From NCBI GenBank assembly GCA_017438635.1, contig JAFRUZ010000008.1, positions 1 to 60,352 on the forward strand: a stretch of 60,352 nt of DNA, read 5' to 3'. Under the pieces are notes generated by a model. That model was not told where the DNA came from, searched no databases, and worked only from the letters and a program-made list of their open reading frames with translations. Position 1 is the stretch's first letter. The number at the start of each line of letters is the position of its first letter. The stretch comes from Bacilli bacterium. GTDB taxonomy: Bacteria > Bacillota_I > Bacilli_A > RF39 > UBA660. The translations under genes and the position numbers were made by a program. This document shows positions 50,551 to 59,157 of this stretch, piece after piece.

Positions 50551-51240
50551 ATGGAAAATATGATATTACCTGAAGGGTTTGAATGGTGCAGAAAAGCTAA
50601 ATATGATGTTCAAGTGGAACTTGGATGTTATGTAATTACTGATTCTACTCCATTAAAAGAAGGCTTTGAAGAACAAATAGTTGAAGAAAATGGTGCTATA
50701 GTAAAATATGCTGTGAAATCAGGTTTTAATATTTTGGAACAGAATAATTGGACTACTTCTTCAAATAAACCTTTTATTTTAACTGGTACAGTAGGAGAAA
50801 GATGGCCAGTAAAACTTTCTGATATGGCTGCTTATGATGTTGATGTTGCTACGATTGGTCTTGATCCAATGACAATATCTACTAAAGATCCAGATGATCA
50901 AGAATTTATGGTTGCTTTTAATATTCCAGAAGAAGTTTCTGCAAAAGTTATACCAAGTTGGGCTTTTGCAGATGATGGAAGTATAGATGAATCTCAGATT
51001 ATGATAGCAAATTCACCATCTTCTATGGTAGACCATAATGGTGGGGATTATATAGTTGCTAAACATATTCCTGATATGCCAGAATATATGGAGTTGAGTG
51101 AAGAAGAGCGAAACACAAAAGAAACTGCTCAATTGTATGATCCTAGAATAGTTAATGGCAGTATAATGCAAACTACATATGATCATGCACTTACTCAAGA
51201 TGAAATCATAGCTAAATATCAAGAGTCTATTCATAGATAA
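50551..51240 (+). CDS. Hypothetical protein, 229 aa
   Basis: The acidic soluble protein reads MENMILPEGFEWCRKAKYDVQV and has VKSGFNILEQNNWTTS, TGTVGERWPVKLSDMAAYDV and SSMVDHNGGDYIVAKHIPD. No membrane segment, signal peptide or recognised catalytic motif is seen. TAGGAGG precedes the ATG. Own terminator follows. Confidence 0.65.
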   Translation: MENMILPEGFEWCRKAKYDVQVELGCYVITDSTPLKEGFEEQIVEENGAIVKYAVKSGFNILEQNNWTTSSNKPFILTGTVGERWPVKLSDMAAYDVDVATIGLDPMTISTKDPDDQEFMVAFNIPEEVSAKVIPSWAFADDGSIDESQIMIANSPSSMVDHNGGDYIVAKHIPDMPEYMELSEEERNTKETAQLYDPRIVNGSIMQTTYDHALTQDEIIAKYQESIHR

Positions 51241-51253
51241 GTGTATTATTAAT

Positions 51254-51287
51254 ACTAAGTAATTTATGTGATTACTTAGTTTTTTTC
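51254..51287 (+). terminator. Terminator of the 50551 gene
   Basis: ACTAAGTAAT / ATTACTTAGT, 7-nt loop, seven Ts. Confidence 0.88.
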
Positions 51288-51307
51288 TTTATACTTGTTT
51301 AAAAATT

Positions 51308-51316
51308 TGATATAAT
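51308..51316 (+). promoter_or_regulatory. Extended -10 promoter of smc
   Basis: TGATATAAT. The start is near 51323, 26 nt before ATG 51349. Confidence 0.65.
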
Positions 51317-51348
51317 TATTTATATGAGTGTAGAAGAGGCGTGATAGT

Positions 51349-54288
51349 ATGTATTTAAAAGAGATAAGGACTTCAGGATTTAAATCATTTGCAGATAAAA
51401 CTAGTATTACTTTAAACGATCAAATTACATGTATTGTCGGTCCAAATGGAAGTGGTAAAAGTAATATTGTTGACGCTGTAAAATGGGTTTTAGGAGAACA
51501 ATCAATTAAGAATTTAAGGGGCTCAAGTAACATGGCAGATGTTATTTTTTCAGGTTCTAAAAGTAGAGGGCCTTTAAATGTGGCTTCTGTAAGTTTAATT
51601 TTTGATAATACTGATTCTTATTTAAAAGTGCCTTATTCTGAAATAGCTGTTACTAGAAAAGTGTATCGTAATGGTGAGAATGAATACTTTATTAACAATC
51701 AAAAATGTCGTTTAAAAGATATAAACGATATGTTTTTAGATAGTGGTATTGGTAGATATGCTTTTAATATAATTTCTCAAGGTGAAGTTAATAATATTAT
51801 TAATAGTTCTCCTTATGAAAGAAGAGCAATTTTTGAAGAGGCTGCAGGTGTATTAAAGTATAAAAAACGTAAAGAAGAAGCTTTACGTAAACTAGAAAAA
51901 ACCAATGAAAATATGGTTAGAGTAAAAGATATCATTATGGAACTTGACACTCAGATAGAACCTCTTAGAAAACAAAAAGAGGCTGCAGAAGCATATTTGG
52001 ATTATAAAGAAAAACTATCTAGTATAGAGATATCTTTAATTGTTTCTGATTTAGAAAAACTTAATAGAGATTTTCACAATAATGAAGGCAGAATAACATC
52101 TATACAAGATGAGATAGCTAGTTTAATGAGTCAGTCAAGTGCTTCTGATGTTAAACTTGAAAGTGCCAAAAAAGAATTACTATCTGTTAATGAAAGAATT
52201 GCTTCTTTAAATAATGAATACATTTCTTTAACTCGTGAATTAGAAAAACTTAACGGTGAAAAGAATATTTTAAAAGAAAGAAGTAAATACGAAAGTGATG
52301 ATATAAAAGTACATGAGAACATTACAAATCTTAAAGAGAAGAGTTTATCGTTAAATAATAATATTCTTTCTTTAGAAGTAGATATTCAAACTCTTAAAAC
52401 TAGAGAAAATGAAAAGAAAGTAGAATTACAAAAGATTAATGGAAAGATTGATTCTAATCAAAGTTTAATTGATAATTGCAGAAAAAATATTGAATCTTGT
52501 AGTAAAAATATTGTTGATATCAGTTATAAAATTAAATCTTTAACTGATTATATTGAACAAGGTGCTGGTGCTTCGATAAATGTTAAAAAAGTATTATCTA
52601 ATCCAAAACTAAGTGGTATTCATAATACTATATCTAATTTAATTGAGGTTGATGAAGAGTATTTAACGCCTTTAACAGTTGCTTTGGGTGGCTCTAAAGA
52701 TTATGTAGTAGTCGATACTCCAGATAATGCTAAAAATGCTATTAAGTTTTTAAAAGATAATAATTTAGGAAGAGTTACTTTTTATCCTCTTAGTGTTATA
52801 AAACCTAGATTTGTAGATAATGAGACATTACTGATATTAAAAAGTTCAGATGGTTTTATCAATACTATGGATAAAATTGTTACTTTTGATGATAAGTATG
52901 AAGATATAATAAAAAATAGACTTGGTAATGTTATTCTAGTGGATAATTTTGATAATGCTAATAAGATAAGAAATCTTACTAATAACAGATATATGATAGT
53001 TACTTTAACAGGAGATGTTATGAATGTTGGAGGTTCTATTACTGGTGGTAAGATTAAAACTAGTTCTGTAATTAGTGAAAGACATGAATTGCAAAACTTA
53101 AATAGTTTAAAAGAGAAAAATAAACAAGAAATATCATCTCTTGATACAAAACTTAACAGTCTTTTATCTGAAACTAAAGAGTATCAAGATCAATCTCTTA
53201 TTCTTGAAAAAGAATTAATTGTTCTTTCAGAAGAAAAGAAGACTAAAACAGATTTATATGAAAAAACAAAAGATGATTACTCTAGTATTTTATCTGAATT
53301 ATCTACTTTAGAAAGTCTTTCAAATCATACGATTAATGATGAAGAAAAAAGAGTTATGGAAGAGTACTATAAAGTTATGGCTTCTAAAGAAGAAATTCAA
53401 AAGAAATCACAATCTGAAATATCTTTAAAAGAGAAAATTGAAGCTAATATAGAACAACTTGAAGCTGGTTATAGAGTATCTAGTTCTAGTATTAGAGATT
53501 TGGAAGCAGAATTAAAAAAATGTGAAATTTCTAATTCAAAAGCAAGTGTAAGAATGGATAATCTTCTTAATACTCTTAGTGAGACATATCAAATGACTTT
53601 TGAAAAGGCACAAGCAAATTATATTCTTGAAATAGATGAGTCTGAAGCAAGGTCTTTAGTTAACAGTTATAAGAGATCTTTGGATGCTATAGGGCCAGTT
53701 AATGTGCTTGCTATAGATGAATATGATAGAGTAAGTACTAGATATGATTTCTTAAATAAGCAAAATACAGATTTGGAAGGTGCTCTAAAAGAACTTTTAA
53801 ATATTATTTCTGAATTGGATGAAGTTATGAAGGCAGAATTTCTTCGTTCATTTAAACAAGTACAAGTTGAGTTTAATAAAGTATTTACAGAATTATTTAG
53901 TGGTGGAGAAGCAAGACTAGAGCTTACTGATAACGATGATTTATTAGAGTGTGGAATTAATATAATTGTAACTCCTCCAGGTAAGAAACTTTCTAGTATT
54001 AATTTACTTTCTGGTGGTGAAAAGTCTCTTACGGCAATAAGTTTATTATTTGCAATTTTGAATATAAAAAATATTCCATTCTGTCTATTTGATGAAGTTG
54101 AGGCTGCTTTAGATGAAGCTAATGTAGATAGATTTGGTTCATATTTAAAAAGATATAATAAAAAGACACAATTAATTATTATTACACACAAGAAAAAAAC
54201 TATGGAATATGCTAATGCCTTATATGGTATTACAATGCAAGAATCTGGTGTTTCTAAACTTGTTAGTGTAAAACTTGTAGATCAATAA
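51349..54288 (+). CDS. smc: Chromosome segregation protein SMC (short form)
   Basis: The 979-residue ATPase has Walker A VGPNGSGKSN, hinge (about 405-560; PKLSGIHNTISNLIEVDEEY..LTGDVMNVGGSITGG), signature LLSGGEKSLTA and Walker B CLFDEVEAALDEAN. It organises and separates chromosomes with ScpAB. Common Bacillota SMC is about 1,180 aa; here the coiled-coil arms are about 200 residues shorter in total, while heads and hinge are complete. Mycoplasma SMCs are similarly short. No rnc or ftsY neighbours. Confidence 0.95.
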   Translation: MYLKEIRTSGFKSFADKTSITLNDQITCIVGPNGSGKSNIVDAVKWVLGEQSIKNLRGSSNMADVIFSGSKSRGPLNVASVSLIFDNTDSYLKVPYSEIAVTRKVYRNGENEYFINNQKCRLKDINDMFLDSGIGRYAFNIISQGEVNNIINSSPYERRAIFEEAAGVLKYKKRKEEALRKLEKTNENMVRVKDIIMELDTQIEPLRKQKEAAEAYLDYKEKLSSIEISLIVSDLEKLNRDFHNNEGRITSIQDEIASLMSQSSASDVKLESAKKELLSVNERIASLNNEYISLTRELEKLNGEKNILKERSKYESDDIKVHENITNLKEKSLSLNNNILSLEVDIQTLKTRENEKKVELQKINGKIDSNQSLIDNCRKNIESCSKNIVDISYKIKSLTDYIEQGAGASINVKKVLSNPKLSGIHNTISNLIEVDEEYLTPLTVALGGSKDYVVVDTPDNAKNAIKFLKDNNLGRVTFYPLSVIKPRFVDNETLLILKSSDGFINTMDKIVTFDDKYEDIIKNRLGNVILVDNFDNANKIRNLTNNRYMIVTLTGDVMNVGGSITGGKIKTSSVISERHELQNLNSLKEKNKQEISSLDTKLNSLLSETKEYQDQSLILEKELIVLSEEKKTKTDLYEKTKDDYSSILSELSTLESLSNHTINDEEKRVMEEYYKVMASKEEIQKKSQSEISLKEKIEANIEQLEAGYRVSSSSIRDLEAELKKCEISNSKASVRMDNLLNTLSETYQMTFEKAQANYILEIDESEARSLVNSYKRSLDAIGPVNVLAIDEYDRVSTRYDFLNKQNTDLEGALKELLNIISELDEVMKAEFLRSFKQVQVEFNKVFTELFSGGEARLELTDNDDLLECGINIIVTPPGKKLSSINLLSGGEKSLTAISLLFAILNIKNIPFCLFDEVEAALDEANVDRFGSYLKRYNKKTQLIIITHKKKTMEYANALYGITMQESGVSKLVSVKLVDQ

Positions 54289-54313
54289 AAAAAGCAAGAA
54301 TATCTTGCTTTTT
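54289..54313 (+). terminator. Terminator of smc
   Basis: AAAAAGCAAGA / TCTTGCTTTTT, loop ATA. Confidence 0.88.
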
Positions 54314-54357
54314 ATTGCATTTATTGGTATCATTTATATAGAATTGGGGAGATTATT

Positions 54358-56364
54358 ATGGCTAAAAGTGATTTTGATTTAGATGAACAAGAGTATGATG
54401 TAGTTTTAGATGAGCCTAAGAGTAAAAAGAAGACAAAAAATAGTAAAAAATCTTCGAAAACTTCTTCAGCTGCAGATAAAGCTATATTAGACAATTTAAA
54501 CAGTGGTAATGCTAGTAATAATGCATCTGCTGAATTGGGTGATTTTAGCAATAATGTAGTCTATGATGATGAAAAAACATCTATTTTTGATGGATTAAGT
54601 TCTGCAAACCTTCGAACGATTATTGTTATGTCAGGATTACTCTTAGTAATCTTTGTAGCAATTTTTGTAATTGCACTTAGTATTGTAAAAGCTGGTAATG
54701 CTTATGAAGCAGAAACAATTATTCCGGATATTGTATATATGGGTGAAACATCAAATATATATGTTGCTACTAAATATACTGGTAATGGTAAACCTAAAAA
54801 GAATATTAGTGAGACTGAAAATGAATTTGAATCATCTGATGCTAATACGTTATATGTTTTGAACGATAGTGTTAAAGGGCCAGCGGTTTTAAATACTATT
54901 ATTCCTGTTCAAGAGGGTAGAGCGAAAATAAGTATTATTTCAAAACTTGATGGTAAAACTATTGGAAAAGAAGAGAAGGAAGTAGTAGTTTGTCCCGCTT
55001 TTGATGCTAGTATGGTTCACCTTAAGAATATATCAGTGGTAAAAGGTTCTAAGTATAATTTAGAGATAGATTTTGGAGAAAAAGAGTGTGTTAAAGGGAT
55101 TACATATTCCTCAAGTGATCAAAATATAGCGACTGTAAGTGATGATGGTGTTGTCGAAGGAATAGCAGTTGGAAATACAGTTTTAACAATAAGAAGGGGA
55201 ACAAAGTCTGCATCTGTAACAGTAAATGTTACTGACAGCTCTGTTTCCCTTCAGTCTTTTAATGTTGCGCCACTTGAACTTCGTTTATCTATAGGAGAAA
55301 AATATAGATTAAAGACAGATTATTCTCCTATTACTGCTACAAATTTTGTAGTGAATTATTATAGTTATAATTCTGATATTGTTTCAGTTAGTAAAGGAGG
55401 TCTTATTACAGCTTTATCTGTTGGTACAACAACTATTAAGGTTAGTAATACAGGTTTAATGGGCTCTACTGAGATTAAGGTAGTTGTTAGTGATGAAGCA
55501 AGTAGTGATTTTGCTACTGATATGGTTTTAGATAGAAGTGAAGTAAAATTAGTTCAAGGACAAAGTCAAAAAATAGATGTAACTTTTACTCCAAATACCA
55601 TTAGTAAAGATATTGTAAAGTGGAACAGTTCTAATGAGGAAATTGCTACTGTTACTCCAAGTGGGGTTATATATGCAAAAGGAGTAGGGAATGCTGTTGT
55701 TACAGCTTCTACCGATAATGGTATTTCTAGAGATATAGCAGTGAATGTTATAAAAATAAAGAGTCCAACTATCGTTACTAGTGATGGTATTAAAAGTGAT
55801 AATTGGCACACAAAACCATTTGTTATCTCATTTTTAGGATCTGATAGTGGTACAGTATATTATTATGGTGATTCAGTTACTAACATGAAAAACGTAGGTG
55901 ATAAATTAACTATTAGTGCTAGTGAGAACAAAACTTATTATGTAAAGGCATGTACAAGAGTGTGTCAAGAAGTTTGCACTCCTAAGAAAAATGCTAAGGA
56001 TGATGATAAAGATTGCAAAACAGTATGTAGTGAAGAACCTTCAGTATGTAGTGATTCTGTTATGTATGTTTCCAAGTTAGATAACGTTAAACCTTCAATA
56101 ACTACGGTTGTAGGGATTGATGAAATATCTTCAAAAACAGATACTGTTCAAATAGCAATTACAGATAATGCAAGTCTAGTTAATAGATGGTGTGTTACGG
56201 ATCGAAATAGTTATGGCAGATGTAAATGGAAAGCAATTGAACCTAGTTCAAATCCAGTATTAGAATATGCTATCTCAAAAAATGGTACATATTATGCTTT
56301 TGCTAGAGATGTTGCTGGAAATATAAGCGATGGTTATGAATTTAAGATTACTAATATAGGATAA
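54358..56364 (+). CDS. Membrane-anchored protein with Big2 Ig-like repeats
   Basis: The 668-residue protein has a charged cytoplasmic N-terminus (1-90), one TM helix (about 91-113) and a long outer part. Three BIG2-type Ig repeats occur at about 220-300, 305-380 and 390-475, each with SSDQNIATVSDDGVVEGIAVG-like strands. A Cys-rich insert around 540-570 (CTRVCQEVC..C..VC..C) and a C-terminal strand domain (NGTYYAFARDVAGNIS) follow. Likely a surface scaffold or adhesin; no catalytic motif. GGGGAGATT precedes the ATG. Confidence 0.75.
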   Translation: MAKSDFDLDEQEYDVVLDEPKSKKKTKNSKKSSKTSSAADKAILDNLNSGNASNNASAELGDFSNNVVYDDEKTSIFDGLSSANLRTIIVMSGLLLVIFVAIFVIALSIVKAGNAYEAETIIPDIVYMGETSNIYVATKYTGNGKPKKNISETENEFESSDANTLYVLNDSVKGPAVLNTIIPVQEGRAKISIISKLDGKTIGKEEKEVVVCPAFDASMVHLKNISVVKGSKYNLEIDFGEKECVKGITYSSSDQNIATVSDDGVVEGIAVGNTVLTIRRGTKSASVTVNVTDSSVSLQSFNVAPLELRLSIGEKYRLKTDYSPITATNFVVNYYSYNSDIVSVSKGGLITALSVGTTTIKVSNTGLMGSTEIKVVVSDEASSDFATDMVLDRSEVKLVQGQSQKIDVTFTPNTISKDIVKWNSSNEEIATVTPSGVIYAKGVGNAVVTASTDNGISRDIAVNVIKIKSPTIVTSDGIKSDNWHTKPFVISFLGSDSGTVYYYGDSVTNMKNVGDKLTISASENKTYYVKACTRVCQEVCTPKKNAKDDDKDCKTVCSEEPSVCSDSVMYVSKLDNVKPSITTVVGIDEISSKTDTVQIAITDNASLVNRWCVTDRNSYGRCKWKAIEPSSNPVLEYAISKNGTYYAFARDVAGNISDGYEFKITNIG

Positions 56365-56367
56365 TTG

Positions 56368-56399
56368 AAAAAAAGTGATATTTATGATATCATTTTTTT
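56368..56399 (+). terminator. Terminator of the Big2 gene
   Basis: AAAAGTGATAT / ATATCATTTT (one G-U), 5-nt loop, Ts to 56399. Confidence 0.78.
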
Positions 56400-56409
56400 G
56401 AGGTATGAT

Positions 56410-56805
56410 ATGAAAAAAAACGAAATGGTATTAGTAATTATAATTGTTTTACTTCTTTCAGGTTGTGTATTTGATCCTTATAGAAAACCAAAATATGGTG
56501 AGATGGTAGTTGATGCTTGGTTTTCTAATAGGATTCTTGGTGAGAGTAGGAAAAAAGCAGAAAATATAGATGAAATAGTTTCTAGAGAGTGTAAGTATCT
56601 AGAAAGTAAAGATAATAAATATGTCTTTTCTTGTAAAATAGTTTATAAAGAAAAAGGTGAGACTGTTATACCGTTATCTAAGAATACTACAATTAACGTA
56701 TATGCTGTATTTATAAAAGAAAAGGATAACAAATTTGATTGTAAAGTGTATAATTCTTCAAGTGATAATAAAATATGGGAACGAGATAGTGAATTAAATT
56801 ATTAA
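56410..56805 (+). CDS. Small lipoprotein
   Basis: The 131-residue precursor has a hydrophobic signal and lipobox LSGC (MVLVIIIVLLLSGC). The mature domain is charged and mixed alpha/beta-like with no recognised fold. ATG 56410 follows GAGGTATGAT; an in-frame upstream codon lies in the terminator. The 56816 gene starts 10 nt later. Confidence 0.72.
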   Translation: MKKNEMVLVIIIVLLLSGCVFDPYRKPKYGEMVVDAWFSNRILGESRKKAENIDEIVSRECKYLESKDNKYVFSCKIVYKEKGETVIPLSKNTTINVYAVFIKEKDNKFDCKVYNSSSDNKIWERDSELNY

Positions 56806-56815
56806 GGAGGCTATT

Positions 56816-57334
56816 ATGGATAATAAGAAATTATCATATGTTTTTGGAGCATTGCTAATTGCTTTTGGAGTTATTTTTATAATGAGTCCAAAGGATGTTT
56901 TTGAAAGCATTGTACTATTCGGAGGAATTGCTGTTATAGCTTTTTCAGTTATAGGAATTTTAACTTCTATTTTTGGCAAGGATACTGGTTCTTCTTATTT
57001 TTTAGGAAGTTCTATTTTAGGATTAATACTTGGTATTGTTCTTATTTCTAATAAAGCTAGTGCAGTTAATATCATACCAATATTTCTTGGTATTTGGTTG
57101 TTCGTTTCTGGCTTTTCTACTACTGTTTTTATGTCAAAAGCAGGTAGTAGTTTAACATCTATGACTGCTCCAATTACTAGAATGATTTTAGGTCTAATAT
57201 GTTTTAGTTCACCAATTATACCTATCTCTATTGCAGGGATATTTATTGGAATAGTTCTTGTTTGTTCTGGTATTAATATTATTACTAATGTTAAAAATGA
57301 AGATATTATTTACAAGGTAAAAATAAAGAAATAG
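56816..57334 (+). CDS. DUF308 (HdeD-like) membrane protein
   Basis: The 172-residue protein has six TM segments in the pairwise pattern of DUF308: FGALLIAFGVIFIMSP, ILGLILGIVLISN, IPIFLGIWLFVSGF, ITRMILGLICFSSP, IAGIFIGIVLVCSG. Role unknown, acid-resistance in HdeD relatives. AAGGAGG precedes the ATG. Confidence 0.82.
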   Translation: MDNKKLSYVFGALLIAFGVIFIMSPKDVFESIVLFGGIAVIAFSVIGILTSIFGKDTGSSYFLGSSILGLILGIVLISNKASAVNIIPIFLGIWLFVSGFSTTVFMSKAGSSLTSMTAPITRMILGLICFSSPIIPISIAGIFIGIVLVCSGINIITNVKNEDIIYKVKIKK

Positions 57335-57347
57335 AAGTTGGTGTTTT

Positions 57348-57629
57348 ATGAAAAGATTAAGAGGAACTGGAAACAGTCGTATAATGAATGCTTTTTTTGA
57401 ATTATTATGGGGTATCGAAGTTAGTTTTATGTTAATTTTAGTTGATTATTTTATAATGTCTTCTATGTTAGCAAAGTTAAAAGTATCTTGTGTTGATGAA
57501 ACATGTACCCAAAGTATGGGTTATTATTTTATATATTATTTATCATTAATTGTTTGGATGTTTTGTATATCTTATCCTATATTTTTATTTGTTAAAAGTT
57601 TAAAAGGTAAAAAACAATTTACAAAGTAA
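57348..57629 (+). CDS. Small two-TM membrane protein
   Basis: The 93-residue protein has two hydrophobic segments (about 16-36 and 58-80) separated by a loop with two Cys (SCVDETC). Basic ends point inward. No family recognised. It begins 13 nt after the DUF308 gene. Confidence 0.6.
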   Translation: MKRLRGTGNSRIMNAFFELLWGIEVSFMLILVDYFIMSSMLAKLKVSCVDETCTQSMGYYFIYYLSLIVWMFCISYPIFLFVKSLKGKKQFTK

Positions 57630-57643
57630 AAATAAAAAAATTA

Positions 57644-57670
57644 AAAAGGTGTTGTATAACATCTTTTCTT
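57644..57670 (+). terminator. Terminator before tsaE
   Basis: AAAAGGTGTT / AACATCTTTT (one G-U), loop GTAT. Confidence 0.8.
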
Positions 57671-57672
57671 TA

Positions 57673-57681
57673 TGTTAAAAT
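57673..57681 (+). promoter_or_regulatory. Extended -10 promoter of the tsaE cluster
   Basis: TGTTAAAAT (TG-n-TAAAAT). The start near 57688 leaves about 11 nt with GGTGAT before the GTG. Confidence 0.55.
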
Positions 57682-57698
57682 AATTTTGGTGATCAAAA

Positions 57699-58151
57699 GT
57701 GGAATACAAAATAACATCGTTCGATGAAAAAGAAACTATCGAATTAGCTGAAAATTTTGAAAGTGAAAAATTTCCTAATATGGTTATATGTTTAAAGGGA
57801 GATTTAGGAAGTGGAAAGACAGTTTTTGCTAAAGGATTTGCAAATGCTTTAGGAATTACTGATAATGTAACATCTCCAACTTTTAATATTGTTAAAGAGT
57901 ATTACAGCGGAGAAATGCCATTTTTTCATATGGATGTTTATCGCATTGATGAAGCCAATGTTGAAATAGATTTTGCAGAATATTTTACTAAAAAAGGTGT
58001 GACTATTGTTGAATGGTCTGATATGATTGCAGATTCTCTTCCAAAAAACAGATTAGATATATCATTTAAGATAATTGGTGAGGATAGAAGAATGTTAATT
58101 ATAAAACCTTATGGTAAAAAATATGAAGACTTGTGTGAGGCTGTCCTATGA
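57699..58151 (+). CDS. tsaE: tRNA t6A biosynthesis ATPase TsaE
   Basis: The 150-residue protein has Walker A GDLGSGKT, SPTFNIVKEY, and HMDVYRID with W in VEWSD, the standard TsaE pattern. It assists TsaB/TsaD in N6-threonylcarbamoyl-adenosine-37 synthesis. The start codon is GTG 57699 behind GGTGAT. It overlaps tsaB by 4 nt. Confidence 0.95.
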   Translation: MEYKITSFDEKETIELAENFESEKFPNMVICLKGDLGSGKTVFAKGFANALGITDNVTSPTFNIVKEYYSGEMPFFHMDVYRIDEANVEIDFAEYFTKKGVTIVEWSDMIADSLPKNRLDISFKIIGEDRRMLIIKPYGKKYEDLCEAVL

Positions 58152-58774
58152 TAAGTCTTTTTTTAAATACTTTTTCTAATTATTTTAATGCAGCTTTAGT
58201 TAAAGATAATACTGTTATAGATAGTATTTATGAAGATTACGGTATGGATTTATCTAAAGAAGCATTATATCAAGTTTCGTTATTATTAGAAAAAAACAAT
58301 TTAACTGTAGATGATATATCTGAAATAGTTTGTGTTAGTGGCCCAGGTTCTTTTACAGGTCTTAGGATAGGTGTTACTATAGCAAAAACTATGGCATATT
58401 TTAAAAATATAAAACTATATAGTACTTCTAGTTTAGATGTTCTTGCTACTTCTGTTAAGGGTGATATCATTGTACCTATGATAGATGCAAGAAGAGGTTA
58501 TGTATATGCTGCTATATATGATGATGACTATAATGCTATTATGAAAGAGAGTTATATAAAACTAGATGACCTTTTAGAAAAAGTTAAGACATATTCTTCT
58601 AATCCAGTTTTTGTCTCTAAAGATAAATTTGATTTTGAAGTTGTTCCTTTTGAACCAGATCTTAATAATTTCTTCAAATATAATCTAAAAAAAGAAGTAG
58701 ATAGTATGACATTTATTCCAAATTATTTAAAAAAGACAGAAGCAGAGGAGAAATTAAATGATACTGGATATTAG
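58148..58774 (+). CDS. tsaB: t6A biosynthesis protein TsaB
   Basis: The 208-residue protein has the ASKHA-type GPGSFTGLRIG block and MIDARRGYVYAA. Like other TsaB it lacks the metal-binding His pair of TsaD and is a structural partner. It overlaps rimI by 17 nt. Confidence 0.94.
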   Translation: MISLFLNTFSNYFNAALVKDNTVIDSIYEDYGMDLSKEALYQVSLLLEKNNLTVDDISEIVCVSGPGSFTGLRIGVTIAKTMAYFKNIKLYSTSSLDVLATSVKGDIIVPMIDARRGYVYAAIYDDDYNAIMKESYIKLDDLLEKVKTYSSNPVFVSKDKFDFEVVPFEPDLNNFFKYNLKKEVDSMTFIPNYLKKTEAEEKLNDTGY

Positions 58775-59153
58775 AATAGATAATTTGGAATTAATAAATA
58801 AATTTGAAGATATATATAAAATGATTTTAGATTCTTTTGATAATAATCCTTATGCTGGTTATTTAGTATATATTGATGATAGAATGGTTGTTGGTTATTT
58901 ATACTATAGTGATATATACGATAGGATTGAGATTAATCAATTAATTATTCATGATTTTTATAAAAGACAAGGATATGCTTCAGAACTTATGAAACATTTG
59001 ATTGCCAAAAATAAAAATATAAGTTTAGAAGTAAAATGTGATAATATTCCTGCAATTAAACTATATGAAAAACATGGATTTAAAAAAGTTGCAATTCGAG
59101 AAGGATATTATGATGGTATAGATGGCCATTTAATGATTTTAGAAATGAAGTGA
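58758..59153 (+). CDS. rimI: Ribosomal-protein-alanine N-acetyltransferase RimI
   Basis: The 131-residue GNAT protein has INQLIIHDFYKRQGYASELM (acetyl-CoA motif, Q-G-Y-A) and DNIPAIKLYEKHGFKKV...YY. Its site between tsaB and tsaD is the usual Bacillota order. It acetylates the S18 N-terminus in E. coli. Confidence 0.93.
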   Translation: MILDIRIDNLELINKFEDIYKMILDSFDNNPYAGYLVYIDDRMVVGYLYYSDIYDRIEINQLIIHDFYKRQGYASELMKHLIAKNKNISLEVKCDNIPAIKLYEKHGFKKVAIREGYYDGIDGHLMILEMK

Positions 59154-59157
59154 TAAT

